Origin: Arthrinium phaeospermum
Taxonomy: Eukaryota > Ascomycota > Sordariomycetes > Amphisphaeriales > Apiosporaceae
Length of the DNA: 64,000 nucleotides
Direction of reading: 5' to 3'
NCBI GenBank assembly: GCA_006503535.1
Contig: QYRS01000001.1
Span: 1,674,001 to 1,738,000 of the forward strand
Part shown: positions 45,892-56,491 of the stretch, in pieces
Numbering within the stretch: the first letter of the stretch is position 1
Layout of the letters: each line of letters starts with the position of its first letter
Program-made: the position numbers and the translations under genes
The notes under the pieces: model-generated
The model's database searches: none
What the model was told of the DNA's origin: nothing
What the model saw: only the letters and a program-made list of their open reading frames with translations

Positions 45892-46662
45892 CTAAGTCTC
45901 TTTGCAGGCATCTAAATGCTGAATCCATTCGTCCACCAAGACAATGAGTCTCTTTTCCTTCTGGGTAGGAGCACGGGAAATATAGTGAGGTTTCCATGTC
46001 GCAGAGCTCTCGTCGCCCGTATCCGGTCCGACGACCATACTGCCTCGCTGGGTGTCGTCCGCATCTTCCGACTCGTCCACAGTAATATCCTGCTCACTGG
46101 GGTTGGTTTGGGATGTCATGTAGGATTGTTGTTGCTGTTGCGGTGCTTTGTAAATTAAGCGTTCTTTATCCTCTTTGAATATGTCCTTCAATAGGCGGCG
46201 CCCAGTGACGAAGACGTGTACCAGGATGGCGACTGTGGTCCAGTGAAGCTTTCGCAAGTATGGAGAGTTCTCGGGCAGCTCCGAAGGCTGACGGTTGACG
46301 GATGTCGTCTCCTGGGACAATCCACCACCCGAAATGCCATACATTTGGACGTTCTCCAAGATGGCATTGTAGTATGCTGCTTGCTGCTCTTTGTCCTCTT
46401 GCATGATGTCGGTCGTGGGCGGAATCTTGTTCAAGGCCGTCAGGCATCCAAGAAGTAGAGCATCGACACGGCCTCTGGTCGAGTGAGGATCGGCGCGGGC
46501 CGCAAGCCCATCGTAGACATTGTCCAGGACGAACTCGGAAATGTTTGGAGGGTAAGGTTCGATGCAGAAACCGGGTCGCTTCCAGGGGAAGAACACTTTG
46601 CGCTCGGAAATGGGAATTGAAGTCAGGCCCTTCGGCTTGCGATTTCTCTTTCGTCATGCCAT
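45892..46662 (-). pseudogene. PWKRxGF/WIQHLDA family protein, copy A (in-frame stop at codon 3)
   Basis: Unknown family. The frame from the ATG at 46662 covers 256 codons and aligns with the intact paralogue at 49608-50435: a basic start, FFPWKRPGF, VLDN, AARADPHSTRGRVDALLLGCL, AYYNAILENVQMYGISGGGL, LRKLHWTTVAILVHVF, RRLL, ERLIYK, a polyQ, an acidic stretch, then VDEWIQHLDA. Its third codon, however, is TGA (46656-46654) where copy B has AGG. No other ATG precedes the PWKR block in frame; the next in-frame Met is well inside the protein. Either the gene is a recent nonsense pseudogene, or an upstream exon is spliced in (an AG lies just after the TGA), or there is a base error. Everything downstream is open and well conserved, so decay, if real, is young. 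No membrane helix or known motif seen. Confidence 0.65.
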
Positions 46663-46887
46663 AATTTCGACGGTGTTTGAGGCTTTCAGGGGTTGCCGCA
46701 CAACCAGGACGAGGGAAATACGTTTGTGGGAGGCAGTGGGTGAGGTCTAGTTGGGAAAGCCCAAGTACCTAAGCATGCTGAGCATTGAATACAGCCACAT
46801 CTTGACATTGAATACGATTATGGACTTGGATACGATTGTTGAATTGAATTTATACAAACCAACAAAATACGAATTCCTGTACTGTAC
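46663..46887. other. Short spacer between small-family copy A and F-box copy B
   Basis: Only 225 bp separate the copy A start from the stop of the upstream F-box gene on the same strand, so the copy A promoter must be compact. Confidence 0.4.
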
Positions 46888-48948
46888 TTACCCTGAAATG
46901 TCATAGAGTCCATCATCCACAAAGAGCTCAGACATCCTCATCTCCATGTCTATTACGAAACCCTCCTTCTCAGTCGTATCTTCAACCGCATCCCACAACT
47001 CCTGGAAGAGAACCAGCAGCGCGATTTGAATCTTCTCCTCGTCCGTCTCCCGCCCCTCGAACAGGAGCACCTCCCGTTCAATCTCCCGCAAGTCTATATA
47101 GGGACGCCATTGGGCCCCGTCCCTGTCGTAGACGAAGTAATCGGACACATTATAGTGTTCCCACATCCTGTGCAGCTTGTCTCGCGTCTCTTCCGACCAG
47201 AACCTGGGAGCTCCGCAGCGGTACACGAGACGGCAGACCATAGCCATCTCCGACAGAGCCGGGCGCGGGTCCACCAGCCCCCAGTCGTCGGCGGCGACGT
47301 CGAAGGCGGTGGTGGCGTAGGAAAAGTCGATCGCGCCGAGGAAGCCATCTTGGTAGTGCAGATCACCGACGTCGTAGTCGCTCTCCAGCTCCTTGTGCGG
47401 GTCGAGGCCGTACACGAGGACGAGCTCATCGATGACGGCGGCCTGGTGAGACTTGATGGCACAGCAGAGGTGGAACAGCCTCGGCTCCACAATGGCCTTC
47501 AGCTGGGCGTAGGCGCTGCCTGGTGCCTCTGGCTTTGCATTTTCCAGCGTGGCGTGTCCGAGACAGATGGACCAACACTTCTGGATTGCTCGCGCGTTTT
47601 CCTCCACCGACAGCTCGTGTCGGTATAGCAGGTGTTGCCCATTGGGCCAGACAGCCTGGAAAAAGTCGAGGCACTCATAATCAAGGCACTTGCTGTTGTT
47701 CATAAGCGCCTCTATCAGATCATCCGCGTCCACAGTTCCCATTGCTATCTGTTGAGCAAGAATACGGCTGGCGTTCCACAAACGCCCCTTGATGGCGGTC
47801 CACATCAATGGGTAGTTCAGGGGCAAATGTGACTCTTCGTCGTTGGTGAACCGCAACCGCCCATCGGCGGCTCCCCTTTCTAAGAGCCTGTCGAGGACGT
47901 GCGCTTTGTCGGGCAGATAATGATTGCTTTCGGGCTGATCGGCCGTATAATTAACACGCAAAGTACCCAGAGGCAAAAGACCGAAGGGCTCGAAGTTACG
48001 GCCATGCTCCGGAGTCTTCAGCAACATTTGACGTAGGAGAAGCTGATACCCCCGGGGCTCTAGCCTTTCCTTCGCGTGATCCAGCAGAGCGTCAAGGATC
48101 CCATACATTTCGTACTCCACCGCGAACAAGAGGTAGAGCAGGAGGGTGTCAGCCTGAGGAGGACGCGAGTCAAACCTGAGCTCGTAGGAGTTTTTGAGCA
48201 GAAAAAGGCAGATGTATTCAGAGCGCGCTGCTAGGGCCACGTTGAACAGGTTAGGTCTACACCTCACTGCTTGCTTCATGCCCTCGTCTGGATTGCCCCA
48301 AAAGTATAGTTTTTCAGGATTGCCCCAGAACAAGACCGGTCTACCTAGGACCGTGTCATTGCACTCGGGCGCCAGGCCCTTCTTGAAGAGCATCTGGACT
48401 ACGTCGAGGCGCTTCGCTCGGATGGCGGTATGGATCGGAGTCAGCTCTTCCAGACGGTGCCAAGATCCTCGGAAGACCGCGGGAGCGATCTGGCGGTACA
48501 TGTCGATGATCGTCTCCAGTTTGGCCACATCCCGGCACCGACGGATGGCCTGGTTAAGACAAGACCCGGTGGCTTGATCAAAGGTTGGCCAACCATCGGG
48601 ATAGTTGGGGTTGCGACTGTGCTCGGGAAGCCGGACGATGACTATGCCTGCAGAATTCGTCCTGGTGGTAGTTCTCTCATCAAAGGCTGCGTGCCCAGCC
48701 TCGATAAGTTCTCCCTCTTCTGTGTCTGCCAAAGCTGACGCTCTCCTAGCAATCTCATCAGCCTCTGCATCCCTGATGCGATCTCGATCTTCTATGGCAG
48801 CTCTGCTATAGAGACGGGCGGCTCCAGTCCTTCCCCAGGTCGACTTACATGTACTGCTCAGAGCGACTGCATCTTCCGAGAACGGATGGATGAGATGCTT
48901 CTCGATTTCGAGGAGAATCTCTGTGGGCAAATCGGTGAGGTTAGCCAT
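46888..48948 (-). CDS. F-box / ankyrin-like repeat protein, copy B
   Basis: Uninterrupted 686-aa paralogue of the protein at 40801-42852. The start at 48948 (MANLTDLPTEILLEIEKHL) equals the F-box start of copy A; a further upstream in-frame ATG at 48975 is less likely. F-box at about 1-48, then helical, ankyrin-like sequence with the conserved block TPIHTAIRAKRLDVVQMLFK followed by GLAP, and AVIDELVLVYGLDPH near the end. It lacks the Ser/Asp-rich inserts of copy A. Sequence identity between copies looks moderate and patchy, so the duplication is not recent. It lies head-to-tail with small-family genes on either side on the minus strand. A role as an SCF receptor is inferred from the F-box only. 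Confidence 0.85.
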   Translation of the reverse strand: MANLTDLPTEILLEIEKHLIHPFSEDAVALSSTCKSTWGRTGAARLYSRAAIEDRDRIRDAEADEIARRASALADTEEGELIEAGHAAFDERTTTRTNSAGIVIVRLPEHSRNPNYPDGWPTFDQATGSCLNQAIRRCRDVAKLETIIDMYRQIAPAVFRGSWHRLEELTPIHTAIRAKRLDVVQMLFKKGLAPECNDTVLGRPVLFWGNPEKLYFWGNPDEGMKQAVRCRPNLFNVALAARSEYICLFLLKNSYELRFDSRPPQADTLLLYLLFAVEYEMYGILDALLDHAKERLEPRGYQLLLRQMLLKTPEHGRNFEPFGLLPLGTLRVNYTADQPESNHYLPDKAHVLDRLLERGAADGRLRFTNDEESHLPLNYPLMWTAIKGRLWNASRILAQQIAMGTVDADDLIEALMNNSKCLDYECLDFFQAVWPNGQHLLYRHELSVEENARAIQKCWSICLGHATLENAKPEAPGSAYAQLKAIVEPRLFHLCCAIKSHQAAVIDELVLVYGLDPHKELESDYDVGDLHYQDGFLGAIDFSYATTAFDVAADDWGLVDPRPALSEMAMVCRLVYRCGAPRFWSEETRDKLHRMWEHYNVSDYFVYDRDGAQWRPYIDLREIEREVLLFEGRETDEEKIQIALLVLFQELWDAVEDTTEKEGFVIDMEMRMSELFVDDGLYDISG

Positions 48949-49607
48949 GCTTACTTCTCCCTGGCGATGCGGCAAAGATGAACTGAATAAGCTCCTGCAG
49001 TCGACACTTCTTCCGGTTCGAGATTATACTATGGCTTCTGAGTTTTGGGGGAAACAATTACATTGTCGAGTATCGGCTGCCTGATATAATCGTATCCACC
49101 ATGGGTCCCTTGTGCTCGGTATCGTGACAATGACATTTGTAGAATAGACTACTACAAAGCGCAACTGTCAATGATCATTATATCTCTTAACCCCCTTCAA
49201 GAAAGAATGCACAATGCCATTGACATACAACTGATCAATGGGCGGCTCCGATACTCATTATATCCATAATCTTCCTATGAAGTTCGGATTGCCAGCTTAT
49301 CTAGGATTGGACCCCCATGACATAATAGCTATCAGATAAGAGGCATTTTCTTGTGCTCTTCGACACAAAGCGCATTTTGTATCGGCTGGCAAGGTTCGCA
49401 TACTTTACAATAAAGATTGTCCATATCACGATTGGGACTATCATAATGAACTGGTTTTCGTGGTATCATGTCATTTCCCATTCAGTCTATGATTTCGTAT
49501 TTACGTATGACGTGCTGATCTCATAGCCTTAGCTGAACGAACGACCGCTCTATTAGAACCATCTGCGCAATCGAGCCCCATCGTACCGAATACCGTCCTG
49601 CTGTCAA
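48949..49607. other. Intergenic
   Basis: F-box B promoter and 3' flank of small-family copy B. No gene seen. Confidence 0.5.
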
Positions 49608-50435
49608 TCAAAACAACTCCATAGCCTCAATATCCTCGTTGCTCAAAGACAGTCCCTTGGCGGCATCCAAGTGCTGGATCCATACATCCACTAAGCTTAC
49701 GATCCGATTCTCCTGTTTGGTCTGGTAGCGGGCCTCGTATTCGGGTCGCTGTGGGACAAACAAATTCTCGTCGTCCGTATCCTTCTCGACGAGCATGCCG
49801 CCGCATCTTTGGCCCTGGTCGGAGTCATCGTCGGAGTCGTCTGCGATGATCTCCTTGGCGTTGCCGGCGGATTCAGCGGGCTTTTCGGGCTGCTTTCCCT
49901 TCTGCTGCTTATTCTTATAGACCATGCGCTCTTTCTCGTCGTTGGCCTTGTCGACGAACAGGCGACGCGCAGTGGTGAAGACGTGGATCATGATGGCGAT
50001 CGTGGACCAGTGAAGTTTGCCCAGGTCCGGGCCGTCGTTGTTGGGCAGCGCCAAGGTCTGCTGCTGCTGCTGCTGCTGGGCAGATGTTTTCTTGAGCGTC
50101 AGTCCACCGCCAGCAATGCCGTACTGTCTCACGGCCTCCAGGACAGTGTTGTAGTAGGCCTCTTGGGCCGCCTTGCCCTCCGCCATGAGGTTGGTCTTGG
50201 GAGGATTCTTGCTGGTGGCCATCAAGCAGCCAACGAGGAGACCATCCATGCGGGCGCGGGCCATGGACGGGGTAATGTCGGCGCGAATGGCGAGGGCAGA
50301 AAAGGCGTTGTCCAAGACGTTCTTGGAGATAGCCGGGGGGAAGGGGTCGAAATGGAACCCGGATCGCTTCCAAGGGATATACACCTTGCCCTCAGGATTG
50401 GGAGTCTTCTTTTTGTTGCCGCGAGTCCTTGCCAT
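49608..50435 (-). CDS. PWKRxGF/WIQHLDA family protein, copy B (intact)
   Basis: Intact 275-aa protein of an unrecognised family. The start at 50435 (MARTRGNKKK) is chosen because a TATAAAAA element lies about 85 bp upstream and copy A aligns from its own ATG at the same place. Seen: a basic, probably nuclear-targeting N-terminus (RTRGNKKKTPNPEGK), YIPWKRSGF, VLDNAFSALAIRAD, MDGLLVGCLMA, EAYYNTVLEAVRQYGIAGGGL, a polyQ (CTG repeat at 50058-50078), LGKLHWSTIAIMIHVFTTARRLF, KERMVYK, a Lys/Glu- and Asp-rich disordered stretch (DDSDDDSDQ), then VSLVDVWIQHLDAAK. No enzyme motif, signal peptide or clear transmembrane segment. Both this family and the F-box family are present twice in this block, so a shared role is possible but unproven. 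Confidence 0.75.
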   Translation of the reverse strand: MARTRGNKKKTPNPEGKVYIPWKRSGFHFDPFPPAISKNVLDNAFSALAIRADITPSMARARMDGLLVGCLMATSKNPPKTNLMAEGKAAQEAYYNTVLEAVRQYGIAGGGLTLKKTSAQQQQQQQTLALPNNDGPDLGKLHWSTIAIMIHVFTTARRLFVDKANDEKERMVYKNKQQKGKQPEKPAESAGNAKEIIADDSDDDSDQGQRCGGMLVEKDTDDENLFVPQRPEYEARYQTKQENRIVSLVDVWIQHLDAAKGLSLSNEDIEAMELF

Positions 50436-50518
50436 GGCTGCGGTAGTGTGATTGGGAATTTGGGTTCTGGTAGGGGCGTGGAACGGTGATGTTGTTTTGT
50501 GACCTGCACGGAAGGATG

Positions 50519-50526
50519 TTTTTATA
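50519..50526 (-). promoter_or_regulatory. TATA box of small-family copy B
   Basis: TATAAAAA on the minus strand, about 85 bp upstream of the ATG at 50435. Confidence 0.5.
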
Positions 50527-51790
50527 GCAGCCAAAACAAATTTCAGTTGCATTCAATTTAATCATCTCAATGCATGAAGCTTACTTTTCTCGGAGGTACC
50601 TAGATACCTGGACTGTGAATACAAGCTGTGGTGAATGGGTTGTGGGATTGCTATGTCCTGCTAGAATAGAAGCTGGGTTACAAGCTTACCAAGCCTACGT
50701 ACGTTGCTTCGATGGCCGAACTCACCCTTTCCGAATTCTCCGCCAATAACGTCTCTCATATCTACATTTGTCCTGTCTTCCCCAATGGTACTCAGTATGA
50801 TACTCATCTGCTCCCTACTCGTCCTGATAGCCCGATAACTGGCTGTGATACCAGTTTAAAGATACCACTCAGTGACAGACGCCAAAAGGAATATATTGAG
50901 AAAACCGGTTACGCTAGACCCTCCACATCATTTTTGCTAGATGCATTGACTATTAGTTCACACCTATGCCATGGACCTGCGTGAACAGGGGCTAGGCTCA
51001 AGAGATACAACTTTTAGTACCGATAATTACATTCATTATTGAAGAGAGCTTATCTCTTTCTTAACATTACGTCAGAACGGTAGTGTATATCTCAAAGCGT
51101 AATTTTTCCCGGTGTACGAAACGAAATGCATAATTGGGTGGAAATGAGACCACAATGTCTATGGCACTGACGTATACAGAAGGTGACCAATATTCCAGAA
51201 TTCAGCAGTATTGCTTCATGGACACCAGAGAAAATACTGAATCAACAACTGCTTGTTCACTGCATGGCACATGTCTTTCTCAGTCCACTGAGGCTGGCCA
51301 CAGAGCGAAGAGGTGCTCAGGCTACGGGATCCAAAAGGACAGGGCGAAAGAAAGGAAGACGATCATTTCCATCTCCCCACGTTGCAAGCAACGCCATGAG
51401 CGTCTGGTCATGTTGTTAAGCCGTAAGTATGAGGTTTCTAATGGTGAGCTACAGCTCGTGCGGATGATTTGCCTGCAGGACCATCGTGAATTGGAACCAC
51501 CTACATGAGTATTTTGGTTGTACAGGTAGGCATGTATGGAAATATGGTTTATATATGTTGAAACTATCCTATTCTTCATTCAACCATCGACGTGTTCAAT
51601 ACAGGCAAATTTGAAAGCAGCTACATGTGTACTTGTACAGCTCCATGGCCCCCTCCCTGAAGCTGGGCTGGTAGCTTACCTGTAGCTACAGCTCTAATCC
51701 CAGCTAGGAGTCCTTATAGGTGGTAATTACAAGCAATTCTTCCACCAGCAGCAACGGCACAGTCCACTGGTGGAACACCCAACTTTCAGT

Positions 51791-51995
51791 GGCATGATGG
51801 CTCAGTGGTATTGTGAGAAATTGGATCAACGAATTTCCGGAGGTCACGGGTTCGAGTCTTGTACTTGAGCCCTTGCTGACCAAAGGGCCCTTTCTCCTGT
51901 ATTGAAAGGTCGAGGGTCCTTAACCCTCAATGAGGTCGAAGGTCCTTAACCTCCACATGGTCAGAAACCTCCCGTTTCTGTGGATATTTTTTTTT
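51791..51995 (+). mobile_element. tRNA-derived SINE-like element
   Basis: An RNA polymerase III A box (TGGCTCAGTGGTA, 51798-51810) and a B box (GGTTCGAGTCT, 51849-51859) are spaced as in a slightly long tRNA, with a T-arm that can pair using G-U wobbles. The would-be acceptor ends do not pair (GGCATGA against ACTTGAG), so it is not a working tRNA. Downstream are a 26-bp imperfect tandem repeat and a T10 run near 51987-51996. This head-plus-tail layout is that of a SINE. Ends are approximate and no target duplication was found. Confidence 0.5.
51907..51959. repeat. Imperfect tandem repeat, period 26 bp
   Basis: Two units beginning AGGTCGA(G/A)GGTCCTTAACC at 51907 and 51933. The first contains a hairpin GAGGGT..ACCCTC. 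It lies in the tail of the SINE-like element. Confidence 0.7.
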
Positions 51996-53764
51996 TCATC
52001 TCCAATCGCCATATCTGTGTTGCTCCCCTGTCGTTTTTCTCTTCTATCTCTATTTTGGGCTGTTGCGTGATTCTTCCTTATTCGATGCGCCCATTTCATT
52101 TTTCTCCCATACCTTTGGCCCTGTCGCCTTCCCGGTACTTCACCTGAATGCATATTGACCAATACTACGCTCGCCACTTAATTCTCGTGATCACATCAAT
52201 TTTCTTTTCGTCGCTTCACAAATTCCTTATCAAGTGGACGGCTCGACCTACGAGGCCTCCTATGGCCCTTCCCTGGTCTCGTGTAGCTAGTCAGCATGTG
52301 GAAACCAGCCGGTTCTGGTCCATGTAGGAATGGGACGTAAAGCAGGTTGATGAGTTACTGTGCATATGATATTAAATCTACGCTGAAGGTGGTGACGCTC
52401 TCCCTTTTTCTGCGTATAGGAGAAACAGTGCGTATGCCATGAAAAGGGGGGATGATGTAATCAATCTACAGCTAAAGGACCACATGCCTGGCTTTGGACG
52501 TTGAGCTTAGCGCCGGAAACATCAGCTTGGCAGGTAAGACCCCTCCAAAGTCCAGCACATACGGGGCACCATCAACCCCACTGGTAGCTTGAGCCTTAGT
52601 GGCGGGCGGCAGCTTGCATCATCGGACATCCATCTAGAAGGAAGTAACACGACTCCGGACTAACTAGATCTAGGACTAATGGAAATCATGCACACTTCGG
52701 TATGCTGTCGTCGCTCGCATGTAACAGGAGGGGTTAAAGTCAGTTAGAAAAGATACTGGAGATAAAAATGTTGATTTGCCATCGCGGACATAGCTGTCAA
52801 AATGGATGGGTTAGCTGCATGTGTTCTGATGGTGAAAAAGGTTAGGTACATATACATCAATGTAAGTTAGGTGCCTTTAATGACCATGGCCCAAGTCCCT
52901 GCGAGAATAAACCGGCCAAGTCTCTTCTAGAATCACAACTTCAATAAAAGATTATTACAGCAGTACTCGTTTATCCCACTATCGCAATCTAAAGTAACAT
53001 ACTTAATCAAGACAGGTGCTGTCGGTGGAGGTTTATTCCTGCGGTCGCTTGGGCCCTAGCTGAAGGTACCTACATGTACCTAATGCCTACCAGCTCTGAT
53101 GTGCTTCCTTGAACCGGTGACCTCAGCTGTACCTGCTGCTGCTGCTGCAACTTGCCCCGCGTCGTCACAACTTGACATCCCACTTCAACTTCTCGATCTG
53201 TCAATCTGCCAATCTCCCAGTGACCAGCCTGATTCCCATGAAACTGGTACGCAAGTACTCACACATCCACACATTCATACCATCAGGCCTCACCATCGTA
53301 TGTCCTGTATTCAACATTGACTAAATGTTGACTTCCGCATTCGCAGACAAACCCGACACCGCAGGTACGGACTCCATCCTCCAGCTGTCTTTTGTGGACC
53401 TGCTAGCCGCTGTCACATTGATCACCAGACACCACCACAACCACAGCAGCAGCCTTATCGCCTACACCTCCCATTGACCTGCCTACATCCTCGCATGCGC
53501 CAACGATTTGATACACAGAACAGACAAGTTCTTGTCCGAACAGAGAGGGAAACCACCGTTGACGAGGGATTTTGTAAGGCCTGTCTACACCTCAAGTGAT
53601 CGCAATCAACGCCAAGAAACCCCACTGGTGTAAGTACCCCCCGCTGCGAAGGACGCTTCCCAACAAGCGGCCGCAAGAATTAACCGTCTTGATTATTTCA
53701 CTTACTCTAGGGAATAACAGGTATTCTATAGACCTGTTTATTCTCGCAGGGACTTACTGGGGAA

Positions 53765-55222
53765 ATGGCACTGGCCGACGCCGAGGAAGCGCTGTCCGGT
53801 CGCCGTGACGATGTTGCTGCCGGTACCGCCAAACCCAAGCTTGAGCACCAAGGATCCGAAGACATTATGATGAGCAACGTGACGGACGATGTCCTTGCTA
53901 CGCCTCAGCACTTTGGACCCCTCATGATCCCAGGCTCTGCCTCAGTTGGCCACAGGCCGCAAACCCGATCCATGACTAGGAATCAAATCAGAACCCAGAC
54001 AGTGAAGACTCCAATCTTCACTAGACTCCAGGATGCCAGCTCTCGCTCGAAGGATCAAGCAGCCATTTCTGCATCAAAGCTCGAGGATGCTGAAGACATC
54101 GACTACTCCAGTGGTGGACCCTCAACGACACGAGCAATCCAGACTCCCAAGGCCGATACGAACGTTAATTCAAGTCGCACCAAAAGACCTAGAGGAACTT
54201 CGCGGAAATCGCCCAGATCTCGCCGGAAGACCAGCCTACTTCGCGAATCGACACCAGCAAACCAGGCGCACGATACGTCCAACGGAGCAGCAACTTCAGA
54301 GACGCCGCGCAAACGCCGGAAAACAAGAGCTATGGCGGACCCGCAACGTCCACGACCCCTTCCTCTTCGCCGTTCATCACGACTGTCCAAGCCACTCACG
54401 GAGTTTCAGAAATATTCTGAGTTACCTAATGAGTTGAAGCTGGTAATTTGGGAAGCAGCCTGCGAGCCAAGACTCGTCTATATCAGAAACCGGCAAAGAG
54501 CGGGCTTCACTTATGACGTCCAAAACGCCGCACCCACTTGGTTCGATACGGATGCAACGTCCGCCCGGGTCGCCTCGGAGCGTAAGTGACTTTCGGTGTT
54601 GAGTTCTTCCTGTTCTAGTGTTCATTCCACGTTAGCCCAGTGTCTCACGAGGGATGGAATAAACGCTTGTTCCAAAAGTTTCCACTATTCCCTCTCGAGA
54701 CGTTCTATTCACCCCAAGAGTAAATGCTGACACCGAGAGTCGATAGGTTACCGGAAGATGTTCGGCCTTCAAAACCCCGATGCAGCTCAAACGGAACAAT
54801 ATGTGAACCCGGAAATGGACATTGTTTTGTTTGAGCCTTGCTGCAGCGGTTGCAGATCATATCACTGCGCTCGACAGCATTATACGGAGAAGGACCGCTT
54901 GGCTATCCGCCAGCTAGCGGTGCAGACGGAATCTCCGTATCTGCCGGCCAATGCCAGCCCTTGCTGGGCAACAGTCAGCCAGGCATGGCCCTGTGTCGAG
55001 ACACTGTATCTGGTTCAGATGGCGATTACTGGTGACAGCAAGCACGACAAGGTCATGGTCCGCGTCAGCGAGGAGGGAGAGCATGAGCTCGGCCTGAGAA
55101 AACGGTTCGATGAATGGAAGAAGCAGACTGGCCGGGATCGCGTGTTGACCACACTGACGTTCGTCTCGGTGGTGCCTAAAGCTGGTTATGCCGGGGCCCA
55201 GGCGGATATTATTGTTGGTTGA
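53765..55222 (+). CDS. 2EXR-domain protein with basic, disordered N-terminus
   Basis: Function unknown. Exon 1 is 53765-54581 and exon 2 is 54747-55222, joined over a 165-nt intron (GTAAGT..TAG), giving 430 aa. Residues 1 to about 215 are disordered and very basic, with patches such as TKRPRGTSRKSPRSRRK and PRKRRKTR that look like nuclear localisation signals. From about 218 the fungal 2EXR domain begins: FQKYSELPNELKLVIWEAA, then EPRLVYIRNRQ, PTWFDTDATSARVASERYRK and NPEMDIVLFEPC. The domain is F-box-like in its first helix and is widespread and expanded in ascomycetes without a known role. Splice sites are clean. The last about 110 residues follow the usual C-terminal part of the family. 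Confidence 0.88.
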
Positions 55223-56491
55223 GATATCTCAACATGGGCTTCTACTGTGCATTAGATGGCATCAGACTATTGCCTTACATGCACCCTTAGCGCAGAATCG
55301 GGGATCGCCATTAGCAGTTTGGTGACATTCACCCCCTTTAATAACAGAAGCGTTGCTTTTCGTATCACAGCCAGTGTGTTCAACTGTATGCTAGTCTCAA
55401 AGTTTGCGGCTGTGCTGCCATGACACGACTAAGATTTGACATAATTACCTAATAGGGCATCCCCAGCGACGCCATAATGCCACGCCATAATGCCGTTACC
55501 ATCCATTCCGTCGTAACTATACGCTTTACCTGTAACCGAACCTTCTAGACATACTCCCACATTAAGGAACGATATCCTGCTGTCGATCATAGCGATGCGT
55601 TAAGGTATAATACATTATACGGAATAACGTATTATATAGCACACCATCGGGCGAATAACCTCATCCATACAGGTATCCGGACGACGAAGCTCGCATAGCA
55701 CCGTCCGATACACATCAATCGATAGCCTCGCATCGATGAAGCTGCCGGTCGAACTCTGCGATTAAGAGGGCATCCGGACGCCCACGTCACGGAATAATAT
55801 TATGCAGGTTTGTATGGCATAACGCACTGTTCAAGGGAGTTACCAGCATTATATATATTCACGCATAATGTGCATACTGTACATCTCTGCACGAGACCGA
55901 AGGAAGCATGCTTCGAAAATCCTCTTGTCAATGCGCTTATTCGCGCGCCGACAGTCACAGACATCCAATGCATCGTCTTATGTTGCATGGGAGGCGATAC
56001 GAATGCAAACAATATATATACAGGCACTCTAAGTCTTCGAGATTATATAAGAATACTCGAACGTTCAATTTATTTCTTGGCAAACTCTATATTCTCTACG
56101 CAACCGATTTCGCCCTCTGCGGCTTGGAAGCGTATAATACTAAACGTATTGGCCAAGACCTGTACGATCCAAGGCGTGTGTATCCCATCTCCATGAGCGT
56201 GAGCCTAATCCCGCCTAGTTTTGTACAAGCTTCATACGGACGGAAATCTTAAGACCGTCACCCTTACGGATGGAAGCCACGAGCCGGGGAGCCAGCATAG
56301 CCCTCTTGGCCAGGCGCAGTTCCTGGACCAGGGCTTCAGAGGGTTCCATACTCCAGTCCTGTTCATTGCCTGTGACTATAGATGGGAGAGAATTGTCAGT
56401 CTTATTATTAGTTCAACCTCTATCTCTACCTCTCCCCAGATCGGCAAAAGACCCCGGAAGTCAACGTAGGCTGAATAGGGAGACGGGACAG
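55223..56491. other. Gene-poor stretch with AT-rich patch
   Basis: No gene recognised. It includes a 13-bp tandem repeat (ACGCCATAATGCC twice, 55469-55494) and a TA-rich, CpG-retaining patch (about 55600-55650) that could be a short degraded transposon fragment. Confidence 0.4.
55469..55494. repeat. 13-bp tandem repeat, two units
   Basis: ACGCCATAATGCC repeated exactly twice. Confidence 0.85.

Larger units (their letters stand above)
50527..53764. other. Long gene-poor stretch
   Basis: No confident gene. It holds a tRNA-derived SINE-like element (about 51791-51995). A 90-codon frame at 50712-50984 and a 124-codon frame at 51134-51508 are not supported. The last about 600 bp are the promoter and leader of the 2EXR gene. 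Confidence 0.5.

Noticed and set aside
50712..50984. 90-codon frame upstream of small-family copy B
   Set aside because: Starts with a plausible ATG but has no motif or recognisable family and lies in a gene-poor stretch.
51791..51880. Functional tRNA gene
   Set aside because: A and B boxes are good, but acceptor strands do not pair and spacing is long, so a tRNA-derived element fits better.
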